DNA of 64,000 bases from Pseudarthrobacter albicanus (GTDB taxonomy: Bacteria; Actinomycetota; Actinomycetes; Actinomycetales; Micrococcaceae), in NCBI RefSeq assembly GCF_018224015.1, contig NZ_JAGPOT010000013.1, forward strand, positions 28,627 through 92,626, in the 5' to 3' direction. The notes under the pieces were generated by a model. That model was not told the origin of the DNA. It did no database searches and was given only the letters and a program-made list of their open reading frames with translations. Position 1 is the stretch's first letter, and every line of letters starts with the position of its first letter. A program made the translations under genes and the position numbers. Below, in pieces: positions 8,979-17,277 of the stretch.

Positions 8979-9050
8979 CTGGGATACCAGGACTCGAACC
9001 TAGAATGACGGTACCAGAAACCGTAGTGTTGCCAATTACACCATATCCCA
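8979..9050 (-). tRNA. tRNA-Gln (anticodon CTG)
   Basis: The 72-nt cloverleaf has acceptor strands TGGGATA/TATCCCA, a perfect anticodon stem ACGGT/ACCGT with loop TTCTGGT (anticodon CTG, reads CAG), and the T-loop GGTTCGAGTCC. CCA is not encoded. It sits near gltX, whose product in most actinobacteria charges both tRNA-Glu and tRNA-Gln with glutamate. Confidence 0.95.
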
Positions 9051-9185
9051 ATGGAACTTTCGGGCCGGATTCCCGGGTCAAAACCCGCGCTCCCGGCGCC
9101 TCAGCACGAGTAATTACTTTACCCGACAGTTCTGCCGCGCACAAATCGAGCGCCGTTAGCTCCATCACAGCAGGTGCGGCTGCCG

Positions 9186-9923
9186 TCAGGCCAGCAGCTC
9201 CAGCAGGGAGCCGACCTCTCGTCCGAGGAAGCCCGGGGCCGGCTCCCCGCCGCGGTTCAGCCAGACGCCCAGCAGGCCGGCCGCCGTCGAGCCTTCAGCG
9301 TCCAGCAGGCGGTTGTCCCCGATGTACAGCGTTTCGCCGGCGCCGGTACCCAGGCGCCGGACGCCCTCCAGGTAAATGGCCGGATCCGGCTTCGGGACGC
9401 CGACGGTGTCGGTGCCCACCAGGACGCTGATGCGTGCCAGCCCGGCGGCGTCCAGTTTCACGCGCTGGTAGTCGTGGACATTGTTGCTCACGGCCCCGTA
9501 CGGGATGCCGGCGGCATCCAGGGCATCGAGCAGCGGCGTGACGTCGTCGAAGGCCCGGATGTAGCTGTGCTGGAGGCTCGCGTAGGAGCTGACCCAGTGC
9601 TGCGCCGGCTCGCCCGGCTCCAGCTCCACGCCGAAGTGCCTCAGCGCGGCCCCGCCGCGGAGCAGGCGTTGCTCGTTGAAGCTCAGCTCGCCGGCCAGGT
9701 ACCGGTCGTAGAAGTGGGTGGTCTCGTGGGTGAAGATCCGTCCGAACTTCTCCCACCCGGCCTGGTCCAGGCCGGGCAGGAGGTGCTCGCTGACGTCGCG
9801 CAGCGCCGTCGTCATGGCGAACTCGAGGTCCACCAGGGTGTCATCGATGTCGAAGAGGACACCGCGGACGGCGCCGAGGCCGGTGGCCAGGACGCCGTCC
9901 GCGGCCTCGGGTGCGGTCATCAT
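9186..9923 (-). CDS. HAD-superfamily hydrolase
   Basis: The 245-residue protein has HAD motif I DIDDTLVD (nucleophile Asp near residue 25), motif II VSNN, motif III Lys in VPKPDPAIY and motif IV YIGDNRLLDAEG. It belongs to the haloacid dehalogenase phosphatases with a helical cap, probably acting on a small phosphorylated metabolite in the cytosol. The substrate cannot be told. Its ATG overlaps the gltX stop by one base (TGATG), so it is translationally coupled to gltX. A second ATG follows at once, so the start could be one codon later. Confidence 0.85.
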   Translation of the reverse strand: MMTAPEAADGVLATGLGAVRGVLFDIDDTLVDLEFAMTTALRDVSEHLLPGLDQAGWEKFGRIFTHETTHFYDRYLAGELSFNEQRLLRGGAALRHFGVELEPGEPAQHWVSSYASLQHSYIRAFDDVTPLLDALDAAGIPYGAVSNNVHDYQRVKLDAAGLARISVLVGTDTVGVPKPDPAIYLEGVRRLGTGAGETLYIGDNRLLDAEGSTAAGLLGVWLNRGGEPAPGFLGREVGSLLELLA

Positions 9924-11458
9924 CAGCCGCGGAACGCCCGCAGCCGGGCCAGGGACGAGTCCATGCCCAGGATGACCATTGATTCGAACAGCGGCGGGGA
10001 GATCCGGCGGCCGGACACGGCCGTGCGGACCGGGCCGAAGGCCAGCCGCGGCTTGACCCCGAGCCCCTCCACGAGGGCTTCCTTCAGGGCGGCCTGGATG
10101 TTTTCGGCGCTCCAGTCTTCCAGGGGCTCAAGCGCCGCCAGGGCCGCGTCGAGGACCTCGGCCAGGTTCTCCGGGAGACCCTTGCGGGCGTCATCGGCGA
10201 CGTCGATCGCGCCGTCGTCCTTGAACAGGAAGGCGAGCAGTTCGGGGGCCTCGCCCAGCAGCGCGATGCGCTCCTGGATCAGCGGTGCCGCCTCCCCGAG
10301 GATCTCCTGCTGGCGGGCGGTGAGGGTGTCCCCCACGAGGCCCGCGGCCTGCAGGTATGGCACCAGCCGGGCGCGGAAGTCGTCCGGCTGGAGCATCCGG
10401 ATGTGCGTGCCGTTGATGGCCTCGGCCTTCTTGATGTCGAAGCGGGCCGGGTTTGCCAGCACATCCTTGACGTCGAAGTGCTCGATCAGCTGCTCCACGG
10501 TGAAGATGTCCTCGTCCGCGGACAGGCTCCAGCCGAGCAGGGAGAGGTAGTTGAGCAGGCCCTCGGGGATGAAGCCGCGGTCCCGGAGCAGGAACAGGTT
10601 GGACTGCGGGTCCCGCTTGGAGAGCTTCTTGTTGCCCTCGCCCATGACGTAGGGCAGGTGCCCGAAGACCGGCATGTAGCTGGCGACGCCGATCTCGATG
10701 AGCGCGCGGATCAGCACGACCTGCCGGGGGGTGGAGGAGAGCAGGTCCTCGCCGCGGAGCACGTGGGTGATGCCCATCAGGGCGTCGTCGACGGGGTTGA
10801 CCAGGGTGTACAGCGGGGATCCGTCCGCCCGGACAATGACGTAGTCCGGGATGCTGCCGGGCTTGAAGGTGATCTCGCCGCGGACCAGGTCGGTGAAGGT
10901 GACATCCTCATCCGGCATCCGCACGCGGAGCACGGGCCGGCGGCCCTCGGCCTTGAACGCCGCCAGCTGCTCCTCGGAGAGTTCGCGGTCGAAGTTGTCA
11001 TAGCCGAGCTTGGGGTCGCGGCCGGCCGCGCGGTGGCGTGCCTCGACCTCCTCCGGCGAGGAGTAGCACTCGTAGGCGTAACCGGCGTCGATCAGCTTGG
11101 CGACGACGTCCTTATAGAGGTCCAGGCGCTGCGACTGGCGGTACGGCTCGTGCGGGCCGCCGACTTCCACGCCTTCCTCCCAGCTGATGCCGAGCCATTT
11201 GAGGGCCTCGAGCAGCTGCTGGTAGCTCTCCTCTGAATCGCGCGCCGCGTCCGTGTCCTCGATCCGGAACACGAAGGTGCCCTTGGTGTGCCGGGCGTGC
11301 GCCCAGTTGAAAAGGGCGGTGCGGATCAGGCCGACGTGCGGGGTGCCGGTGGGCGACGGGCAGAACCGGACACGGACAGGGGTCTCGGCGGTGACCGCGG
11401 ACAGCGCGGAGCCGGGGGCTTCGCTGGGGGCGGTGTGGGGCGCGGAAGGAGTAGTCAT
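9923..11458 (-). CDS. gltX: Glutamyl-tRNA synthetase GltX
   Basis: The 511-residue class I synthetase has the HIGH-type signature SPTGTPHVG at residues 35-43 and the KMSKS-type loop KKLSKRD in the C-terminal half. It attaches glutamate to tRNA-Glu and, in actinobacteria using GatCAB, also to tRNA-Gln. The ATG at 11458 is chosen because GGAG stands 7 nt upstream; the reading frame extends further but without a ribosome site. The first 25 residues are a loose Ala/Pro/Ser extension. The HAD gene is coupled downstream, and tRNA-Gln and tRNA-Glu lie within 1.2 kb. Confidence 0.95.
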   Translation of the reverse strand: MTTPSAPHTAPSEAPGSALSAVTAETPVRVRFCPSPTGTPHVGLIRTALFNWAHARHTKGTFVFRIEDTDAARDSEESYQQLLEALKWLGISWEEGVEVGGPHEPYRQSQRLDLYKDVVAKLIDAGYAYECYSSPEEVEARHRAAGRDPKLGYDNFDRELSEEQLAAFKAEGRRPVLRVRMPDEDVTFTDLVRGEITFKPGSIPDYVIVRADGSPLYTLVNPVDDALMGITHVLRGEDLLSSTPRQVVLIRALIEIGVASYMPVFGHLPYVMGEGNKKLSKRDPQSNLFLLRDRGFIPEGLLNYLSLLGWSLSADEDIFTVEQLIEHFDVKDVLANPARFDIKKAEAINGTHIRMLQPDDFRARLVPYLQAAGLVGDTLTARQQEILGEAAPLIQERIALLGEAPELLAFLFKDDGAIDVADDARKGLPENLAEVLDAALAALEPLEDWSAENIQAALKEALVEGLGVKPRLAFGPVRTAVSGRRISPPLFESMVILGMDSSLARLRAFRG

Positions 11459-11542
11459 AGTGACTCCAACTTTACCGCCTGCCCGGACGCGAACTCCGAA
11501 CACCGTTCCGCCGGGGAGCCCGGCAGCCGGCGGCTCATGAAT

Positions 11543-12154
11543 CTAGTCGGCGAGGATGTGGTACAGCGCGCGGCGCGTTTCGTCGATTTTTTCCATGGCG
11601 GCCTTGCGTTGTTCATCGGTTGCCGAGAAACGGAACTGGTGGATGACTCCCATCAGCTTTCCCACGCTCTGGTGGAACGCGGGCCCGGAGCCCTGGGGAT
11701 CGGTGTTCCACGCGTTGTCCAGTTCCTCGGCGTGGTCGGTGACGTACGCCCTTCCGGCATCGGTGAGTGTGAACTCGGTGCGCCGGCCATCGCCGACCGG
11801 TGTGATGAGTTCTTCATCGACGAGCTGCTGCAGCGTCGGGTAAACGGAGCCCGGGCTTGGCCGCCAGGCTCCGGACGTTTTCTCCGCGATCGTCTTGATC
11901 AGCCCGTAGCCGTTGGATGGCGATTCGGCCAGGAGGGAGAGAATTGCCGAGCGGACATCGCCCTTGCTGGCCCGGCGTGATCCGCCGGGCCCAAAGCCCG
12001 GCCCAAAACCCGGGCCGAATCCGCGGCCCGGTCCGAACCCGCCGCCCGGCCCGAACCCGCCGTGTCCATGGGGTCCGCGGCGGCTCCGGCCGCGTTCGAA
12101 GCGTTCCCTTTCCGGTCCGAGTCCGGTGAATTTGTTGTCGTGAATGCCTTTCAT
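11543..12154 (-). CDS. PadR-family transcriptional regulator with Gly/Phe/Pro-rich N-terminus
   Basis: The 203-residue protein has an N-terminal arm of repeated GFGPG units (about residues 33-58), then the PadR winged helix (DVRSAILSLLAESPSNGYGL, SPGSVYPTLQQLVDEELI) and a C-terminal helix for dimerisation. The Gly-rich arm is common in actinobacterial PadR proteins and may be flexible. A long inverted repeat 37-85 bp upstream is a good autoregulatory operator. The neighbour on one side is gltX, and on the other only decayed sequence, so a regulated target beyond itself is not evident. Confidence 0.88.
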   Translation of the reverse strand: MKGIHDNKFTGLGPERERFERGRSRRGPHGHGGFGPGGGFGPGRGFGPGFGPGFGPGGSRRASKGDVRSAILSLLAESPSNGYGLIKTIAEKTSGAWRPSPGSVYPTLQQLVDEELITPVGDGRRTEFTLTDAGRAYVTDHAEELDNAWNTDPQGSGPAFHQSVGKLMGVIHQFRFSATDEQRKAAMEKIDETRRALYHILAD

Positions 12155-12190
12155 AGGGGCATCGTCCTTCCACTACAGTTGAGATTTTCT

Positions 12191-12239
12191 GATACTCACC
12201 GATCATTCGGCGATACCTAAAGATATATCGGTAAGTATC
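12191..12239. promoter_or_regulatory. Long inverted repeat, probable PadR operator
   Basis: Arms GATACTCACCGAT (12191-12203) and ATCGGTAAGTATC (12227-12239) are complementary at 12 of 13 positions around a 23-bp centre that itself contains CGATAC and ATATCG. PadR regulators commonly bind ATACT-spacer-AGTAT type dyads, which this contains. It lies just upstream of the PadR gene. Confidence 0.65.
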
Positions 12240-12394
12240 GCCGGTCAAGAGTGGATTTGATGACGATTAGACGCGGAGTGCAATCGGATACGGGGGACGA
12301 CTGGGTGGGGCGCAGGGGCCGGACCATCCCGGCTTGTATGCCGGTGACGGTGCAGCCGCATGGCCGGGCAACGGCGGTCCCCTGCGGCGTCCGC

Positions 12395-12541
12395 GGACCC
12401 CGCCGACCCCCGCGGATAATCCGCGGCAAGTCCGGCCCGTCATGGATCGTCTCGCAGGAAGTGGCCCTCAAGGACGTGCCGGACGCCTACGACAAGTTCG
12501 ACAATCGCGTGGACGGCTACTCCAAGGTGCTGCTGAAACCC
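12395..12541 (+). pseudogene. C-terminal remnant of a zinc alcohol/formaldehyde dehydrogenase
   Basis: Translation from about 12425 gives GKSGPSWIVSQEVALKDVPD followed by AYDKFDNRVDGYSKVLLKP, which matches the end of glutathione-independent formaldehyde dehydrogenase-like enzymes (pattern PSxxVSHExxLxxAPxAYxxFDxRxDGYxKVxLKP). Upstream, RRPPRIIRGK resembles a degraded form of the preceding helix (RRLRDLIIRGK). There is no catalytic domain, no start, and no stop at the expected place, since reading continues into WRRIS. This is therefore a tail left by a deletion. The identification is from pattern memory and needs a similarity search. Confidence 0.6.
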
Positions 12542-12632
12542 TGGCGCCGCATCTCCAACGAAGGCATCGCCTGCCCCAGACGGGACATCCGTTCACGCGA
12601 CCATGCATTAAATCCGCACAGGCGGGGCGCTG

Positions 12633-12832
12633 GCGGGCATTTTCATTAGTTAGCCGGGAGTTCAGATCCGGGCGGCGGGGTGGCCGGGCTCAAGGACATG
12701 CCCCATGCCGGGGCCGGCGGATGGGCATATTCCGGTTATGTCCGGTCGCGGGCGCGACGAATGGGCATGTCCTCCCGGCGCGACGAGATCTTGGCCCCGC
12801 TAGTCCCCCGACGAACCAACGAAAATGCCCGC
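12633..12832. repeat. Nested inverted repeats in a gene-free stretch
   Basis: GCGGGCATTTTC (12633-12644) is perfectly complementary to GAAAATGCCCGC (12821-12832), the latter touching the stop codon of the next gene. Inside, GGACATGCCC (12694-12703) is complementary to GGGCATGTCC (12763-12772), and the word ATGGGCAT occurs again at 12721. Apart from these repeats and the upstream dehydrogenase remnant, I see no gene between 12240 and 12831. The arrangement resembles a degenerate mobile or palindromic element. Confidence 0.6.
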
Positions 12833-13608
12833 TACCGGCGCACCACCGGGTTGGAGAGCCGGCCGATGCCCTCGATCTCCACCTCGTAGCGGTCCCCCGC
12901 CTGGACGAGGCCGACGCCCGCAGGGGTGCCGGTCATGATGACGTCGCCGGGCAGCAGGGTGAAAGCCTGCGAGACGAGGGACACGAGTTCGCGGACGCCG
13001 CGGATCATCTGGCTGGTGCTGCCGTCCTGGCGCAGTTCGCCGTTGAGCCGGCCCTGGATCCGCAGGTCCTCGGTGTCGAGTTCGGTCTCGATCCACGGCC
13101 CCAGCGGCGCCGAGGTGTCAAAGCCCTTGGCCCGGGCCCACTGCAGGTCCGTCTTCTGGACGTCGCGGGCCGTGAGGTCGTTGCCGCAGGTGTAGCCGAA
13201 GACGACGTCGTCGACCCGCTCCTCGGGCACGTCCTTGCAGATCCGGCCGATGACCACGCACAGTTCGGCCTCGAAGGACACTTCCTCGGAGAACTCCGGC
13301 AGGATGATCGGATCGTTGGGGCCGATCACGGACGTGTTCGGCTTCAGGAAGAGCAGCGGCTGCTGCGGGACCTCGTTGCCGAGTTCCTCGGCGTGCTCCA
13401 CGAAGTTGCGGCCGACGCCGATGACCTTGCTGCGGGGAATGATCGGTGCCAGGAGGCGGACGTCCTCCAGCTTGTGCGTCTCGGCCGTCCGCTCCACGCC
13501 GTGGAAGAAGGGGTCGCCCTTGATGACGGTGACTTCCTCGCTGCCGGGGTCACCGTCAACAATGCCGTAGAGGGGATCAGAATCGACTACAAACCGGGCG
13601 ATGCGCAT
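12832..13608 (-). CDS. Fumarylacetoacetate hydrolase (FAH) family protein
   Basis: The 258-residue protein carries the FAH fold signature: KVIGVGRNFVEHAEELG, then LFLKPNTS, metal ligands around EELSFEAEL-type sequence (here EEVSFEAELCVVIG) and GTPAGVG near the C-terminus. Members hydrolyse C-C bonds of acylpyruvates or decarboxylate oxaloacetate-like substrates with Mg2+. Substrate is not evident from this context. The ATG at 13608 gives the normal N-terminus MRIARFV. It follows the metallo-hydrolase gene by 10 bp on the same strand, so the two are likely co-transcribed. Confidence 0.88.
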   Translation of the reverse strand: MRIARFVVDSDPLYGIVDGDPGSEEVTVIKGDPFFHGVERTAETHKLEDVRLLAPIIPRSKVIGVGRNFVEHAEELGNEVPQQPLLFLKPNTSVIGPNDPIILPEFSEEVSFEAELCVVIGRICKDVPEERVDDVVFGYTCGNDLTARDVQKTDLQWARAKGFDTSAPLGPWIETELDTEDLRIQGRLNGELRQDGSTSQMIRGVRELVSLVSQAFTLLPGDVIMTGTPAGVGLVQAGDRYEVEIEGIGRLSNPVVRR

Positions 13609-13618
13609 GGCCCCAAGC

Positions 13619-14407
13619 CTACCTGCTGCGGGACCGCAGATAGTCGAGCTGGGCGGCCACGGAGAGTTCCGCCGCCCGGCGCACCGCCGGGCCGACGTCG
13701 GCGTAGACGACGTCGGCCACCGCTTCGGGCGCGGCGTCCCGGCCGAGGATTTCCAGGGCGGCCCGGATCTGCGCGAGGCGTTCCTGCCGGTGGTCACGGT
13801 AGGCGCGGGCCACGGTGTCCAGTGCCGGCAGCACGGGACCGTGCGCGGGCAGGACCATGGCCGGCCCGAGGCGCTCCAGCCGGTCCAGGGAGTCCAGGTA
13901 GTCGCCGAGGGTGCCGTCGGGGTAATCCAGGACCGTGGTCCCCTGCCCCAGGATGGTGTCCCCGGTCAGCACCGAGCCGGCAGGGCCGTCGTCGGGCAGG
14001 TGGAAGGAGACGGAATCGGAGGTGTGGCCCGGAGTCGCCAGCACCCTGATTTCCACCCCGGCCCCCTGCAGGACCTCGCCGTCCCGCAGCGGGCTGCCCG
14101 CGTGGCAGTGGGCCGGGTCCGCGGCGCGCACGGGGGCGCCGGTGATTTCGGCGAAACGGGCGGCGGCGGCGGTGTGGTCTGCGTGCCGGTGCGTGATGAG
14201 GATGAGCTCCACGGCTCCGGCCTGCGCCAGCTCCTGCAGGTGCTCCTCGTCGAGGGGCCCCGGATCCACCACGACGGTCCCTGCCGCGCCGGGGGCCGCG
14301 ATCAGGTAGGAGTTGGTGCCGGCCAGGCTCATCGGTCCCGGATTGGGCGCCAGCCGGAAGCGCGTCAGTTCGCTGCTGCGGAGGATTCTAGGGTTGTCCG
14401 TGGTCAC
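13619..14407 (-). CDS. Metallo-beta-lactamase-fold hydrolase (glyoxalase II/LACTB2-like)
   Basis: The 262-residue protein has the zinc motif THRHADH (His73, His75, Asp77, His78), a further His in TPGHTSDSV, Asp in LTGDTILG and His in LPAHGPVL, so both metal sites look complete. The C-terminal helical part resembles LACTB2/RNase-like MBL proteins. The GTG at 14407 is used because it begins VTTDNPRILRSSEL at the family N-terminus. Substrate may be a thioester, lactone or nucleic acid; the sequence does not decide. The FAH gene follows at 10 bp. Confidence 0.85.
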   Translation of the reverse strand: MTTDNPRILRSSELTRFRLAPNPGPMSLAGTNSYLIAAPGAAGTVVVDPGPLDEEHLQELAQAGAVELILITHRHADHTAAAARFAEITGAPVRAADPAHCHAGSPLRDGEVLQGAGVEIRVLATPGHTSDSVSFHLPDDGPAGSVLTGDTILGQGTTVLDYPDGTLGDYLDSLDRLERLGPAMVLPAHGPVLPALDTVARAYRDHRQERLAQIRAALEILGRDAAPEAVADVVYADVGPAVRRAAELSVAAQLDYLRSRSR

Positions 14408-14523
14408 GGTTCCATTTTTGCACCCGGCGGGCCGCAGGGCACGGGGCCGGCCGTGCGGGCCGGCCAGGTTACGCCAGCAGCTGGACGGTGATGTCACGGT
14501 GCGTTCACCGGGGCCTTAAACGG

Positions 14524-14575
14524 CGACGGCGGCCTCCGCTTCCGGTGGTACACCGGATGGCGGGAGCCGCCGTCG
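14524..14575 (-). terminator. Nested hairpin after ilvE, probable terminator
   Basis: CGACGGCGGC (14524-14533) pairs with GCCGCCGTCG (14566-14575), and inside the loop TCCGGTG-GTA-CACCGGA makes a second perfect 7-bp hairpin. It lies 26 bp after the ilvE stop. Only a short T run (CCGTTTAAG) follows on the reverse strand, so termination may be weak or factor-aided. Confidence 0.6.
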
Positions 14576-14601
14576 GACGCTTAAAAACCCTGGAAGACTG
14601 C

Positions 14602-15714
14602 CTAGGCGAGGCGGGTAAGCCAGCCGTGGGTGTCTTCCACGGTGCCGGTCTGGATGCCGAGGAGGGTCGCGCGGATGGCCATGGTGGTCTCCCCCGCCTT
14701 GGCGTCCTCGGAACCGATGAACTCCGTATTGTCCTTCAGGACGCCGATCGGGGTGATGACGGCGGCGGTGCCGCAGGCGAAGACTTCGGCGATGTCGCCG
14801 GAGACCACGCCGTCGCGCCACTCGTCCAGGGTGATCTTCCGCTCGGCGACGGCCCGGCCCATGTCCCTGGCCACCTGCATCACGGAGGACCGGGTGACGC
14901 CCTCAAGAATGGTCCCGGTCAGCGCCGGGGTGGCGAGCGAACCGTCCTTCATGACGAAGAAGACGTTCATGCCGCCGAGCTCCTCGACGGCGTTGTCGTT
15001 GAAGTGGTCGAGGAAGAGGACTTGCTTGCAGCCGTGGGCCTCGGCCTCCTGCTGGGCGATGAGCGAGGCGGCGTAGTTGCCGCCGCACTTGGCGGCACCG
15101 GTGCCGCCGCGGCCGGCGCGGGCGTACTCGCGCGAGATCCAGATCGACACCGGCTTCAGCTCGCCGCCGAAGTAGTTGCCCGCCGGCGAGGCGATGACGC
15201 GGAAGGACACCTCACGGGCCGCGCGGACGCCGAGGAAGGCCTCGGTGGCGATCATGAACGGCCGCAGGTACAGGGCCTCGCCGTCGCCGGAGGGTACCCA
15301 TTCCTTGTCCACGGAGACCAGCTGGCGGATGGCCCCGAGGAAGTAGTCTTCCGGGATTTCGGGGAGGGCCAGGCGGCGCGCGGACTGGTTCATCCGGGCG
15401 GCGTTGGCCTCGGGGCGGAACGTCCAGATGGAGCCGTCGGCGTGGCGGTAGGCCTTGAGCCCTTCGAAGATCTCCTGCCCGTAGTGCAGCACCGCGGCGG
15501 AGGGGTCCAGGGAGATGGGACCGTAGGCTTCGACGCGCGCATCGTGCCATCCGCCCTTCCCCTCGAGGTCGACGCTGTAGTCGACGATCGCGGTGTGGTC
15601 GGTGAAGTAGTTGCCGAAACCAGGGGCCGCCAGGATGGCGGCACGCTCTTCAGCGGGCGTCGGGGTCGCCGAAAGCTGCTGGGTGAATTCGACGCCATGG
15701 GCAGTCTGGGTCAT
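14602..15714 (-). CDS. ilvE: Branched-chain amino acid aminotransferase IlvE
   Basis: The 370-residue class IV PLP enzyme has the cofactor lysine in GTGAAKCGGNYAASL (Lys209) and the typical EIFEGLKAYR and LYLRPFMIAT segments. It makes leucine, isoleucine and valine from their 2-oxo acids, with glutamate as donor, in the cytosol. Length is normal for the actinobacterial type. It lies between the hydrolase pair and leuB on the same strand, with 114 bp to leuB, and is followed by a hairpin. Confidence 0.95.
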   Translation of the reverse strand: MTQTAHGVEFTQQLSATPTPAEERAAILAAPGFGNYFTDHTAIVDYSVDLEGKGGWHDARVEAYGPISLDPSAAVLHYGQEIFEGLKAYRHADGSIWTFRPEANAARMNQSARRLALPEIPEDYFLGAIRQLVSVDKEWVPSGDGEALYLRPFMIATEAFLGVRAAREVSFRVIASPAGNYFGGELKPVSIWISREYARAGRGGTGAAKCGGNYAASLIAQQEAEAHGCKQVLFLDHFNDNAVEELGGMNVFFVMKDGSLATPALTGTILEGVTRSSVMQVARDMGRAVAERKITLDEWRDGVVSGDIAEVFACGTAAVITPIGVLKDNTEFIGSEDAKAGETTMAIRATLLGIQTGTVEDTHGWLTRLA

Positions 15715-15828
15715 GGTTCCTCCACGGTCGGCTGCCGGGTGTACATAGGTGGTTCATCGTCGGGCCGCGGCAGCATTTTGGTGATTCGAAACAAGCTTAC
15801 GCCGGTTGCGAGACGCCGCAGGCGCTGC

Positions 15829-16881
15829 CTACACGGCGGCCGCGATGGCGTCACCGATGGTGCTCGTGCTGCGGAAGCCGCCGTCGCGGTTTTCGATGTC
15901 GGCGACGACCGCCGCCTCGATCTTCCTGGCCGCGCGGGCATGGCCGAGGTGGTCCAGCAGGAGCGCCGCGGAAAGGATGGCGGCGGTGGGGTCGGCCTTC
16001 TGCTGGCCGGCGATATCCGGGGCGGACCCGTGGACCGGTTCGAACATGGACGGCGCGGTGCGTTCCATGTTGATGTTCCCGGATGCGGCGAGGCCGATGC
16101 CGCCGGTGACCGCGGCCGCGAGGTCGGTGATGATGTCGCCGAAGAGGTTGTCCGTGACGATCACGTCGAAGCGGGCCGGGTCGGTGACCAGGAAGATCGT
16201 GGCGGCGTCGACGTGGAGGTAGTCGTGGGTGACGTCCGGGAATTCCTGGGCCACGGCCTCAACGGTGCGCTTCCAGAGGTGGCCCGCGAAAACCAGGACG
16301 TTGTGCTTGTGCACGAGGGTCAGCTTCTTGCGCGGCCGGTCATTGGCGCGGCGGAAGGCGTCCCGGACCACCCGTTCCACGCCATAGGCGGTGTTCAGGG
16401 ACACCTCGGTGGCGACCTCGTGCGGCGTGCCGGCGCGCAGGGTCCCGCCGTTGCCCACGTAGGGCCCTTCGGTGCCTTCGCGGACGACGATGAAATCGAT
16501 CTCGCCAGGGGTGGCGAGCGGGCTGCCGACGCCGGCGTAGAGCCGGGAGGGGCGCAGGTTGACGAAGTGGTCCAGGCTGAAGCGCAGCTTGAGCAGCATC
16601 TCGCGTTCGATGATGCCGGAGGGTATCCGGGTGTCGCCGGGGGCCGCGCCGACCGCTCCGAAGAGGATGGCGTCCCGGGTGCGAAGGTCCGCGAGGGTCT
16701 CCTCGGGCAGCGTCTCGCCGGTCTCGAGCCAGTGCTCCGCGCCGAGCTTGTAGTGCGTCTGCGCCAGCACGATCCCCTCGGCGGCGGCAGCCTTTTCGAG
16801 GACCTTCAGGGCTTCGGCTATGACCTCCGGGCCGATGCCGTCGCCGGGGATAACTGCCAGGTCAATCGTGGATGCGCTCAT
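15829..16881 (-). CDS. leuB: 3-isopropylmalate dehydrogenase LeuB
   Basis: The 350-residue protein has the isocitrate/isopropylmalate dehydrogenase pattern [10 protein letters not shown] at the N-terminus, [16 protein letters not shown] (substrate arginines), [15 protein letters not shown] (metal aspartates) and [12 protein letters not shown] (NAD site). It oxidises 3-isopropylmalate in the leucine pathway. It is followed by ilvE, while its leuCD partners are 12 kb away. Nothing unusual is seen. Confidence 0.95.
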   Translation of the reverse strand: MSASTIDLAVIPGDGIGPEVIAEALKVLEKAAAAEGIVLAQTHYKLGAEHWLETGETLPEETLADLRTRDAILFGAVGAAPGDTRIPSGIIEREMLLKLRFSLDHFVNLRPSRLYAGVGSPLATPGEIDFIVVREGTEGPYVGNGGTLRAGTPHEVATEVSLNTAYGVERVVRDAFRRANDRPRKKLTLVHKHNVLVFAGHLWKRTVEAVAQEFPDVTHDYLHVDAATIFLVTDPARFDVIVTDNLFGDIITDLAAAVTGGIGLAASGNINMERTAPSMFEPVHGSAPDIAGQQKADPTAAILSAALLLDHLGHARAARKIEAAVVADIENRDGGFRSTSTIGDAIAAAV

Positions 16882-16945
16882 CTTTTCAGGGTAGCCAAGG
16901 GATCCACATTCTGGTCAAGTTGTCTCACCATCCGAACATCCCGGG

Positions 16946-17041
16946 CCCCGACGCTCCCTCAGCTTTCGCAGGTCAATCCCCGACGCTCCCTCAGGTTTCG
17001 CAGGTCAATCCCCGGAGCGGCGAGACGTGAGGGAGCGTCGG
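16946..17041. repeat. Two 32-bp direct repeats plus an inverted third arm
   Basis: Two tandem units (16946-16977 and 16978-17009) begin CCCCGACGCTCCCTCAG and end GCAGGTCAAT, differing by one base. TGAGGGAGCGTCGG (17028-17041) is the perfect complement of CCGACGCTCCCTCA in both units, so either can form a 14-bp hairpin. The element overlaps the last codons of the truncated DUF2304 gene. It looks like an intergenic repeat family and could terminate transcription. Confidence 0.75.
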
Positions 17042-17268
17042 TGGGCGGTTTCGGCCTGGCGGAAGCGCTGGTACGTGATTGCCATAAAAACGAACAATGA
17101 GACGACCGCACCGTAGAGGACGAGGTCGATTCCGCGTCCGATGCCAAGGAACGTCGCCACCCGGGTGAGTGCCTCGGGGAAGAACACGGAGAGGGCGGCC
17201 GCGACCGCGAACATCATCAGCAAAATGCGCCGCACAGCCAGGTGCCTTGCGTTGGATCCGCCGCGCAT
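17005..17268 (-). pseudogene. DUF2304 membrane protein lacking its first membrane segment
   Basis: The 87-residue frame starts MRGGSNARHLAVRRILLMMF and continues through FFPEALTRVATFLGIGRGID and a second hydrophobic stretch to YQRFRQAE. This is the DUF2304 pattern from the ARHxAxRRL motif onward. Normal members are about 110-120 residues and begin with another transmembrane helix of 20-25 residues, absent here: the frame opens only 9 bp after the stop of the RmlC-RmlD gene. The 3' end runs into a repeat element. DUF2304 genes often sit in polysaccharide loci, which fits the rhamnose neighbours. It may be a deletion product or a short functional form. Confidence 0.65.
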
Positions 17269-17277
17269 CGGCGCCTG

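Noticed and set aside
12334..14049. 571-codon forward frame across the gap and FAH/MBL genes
   Set aside because: Most of it is antisense to two recognised genes, and its first part is out of frame with the dehydrogenase remnant.
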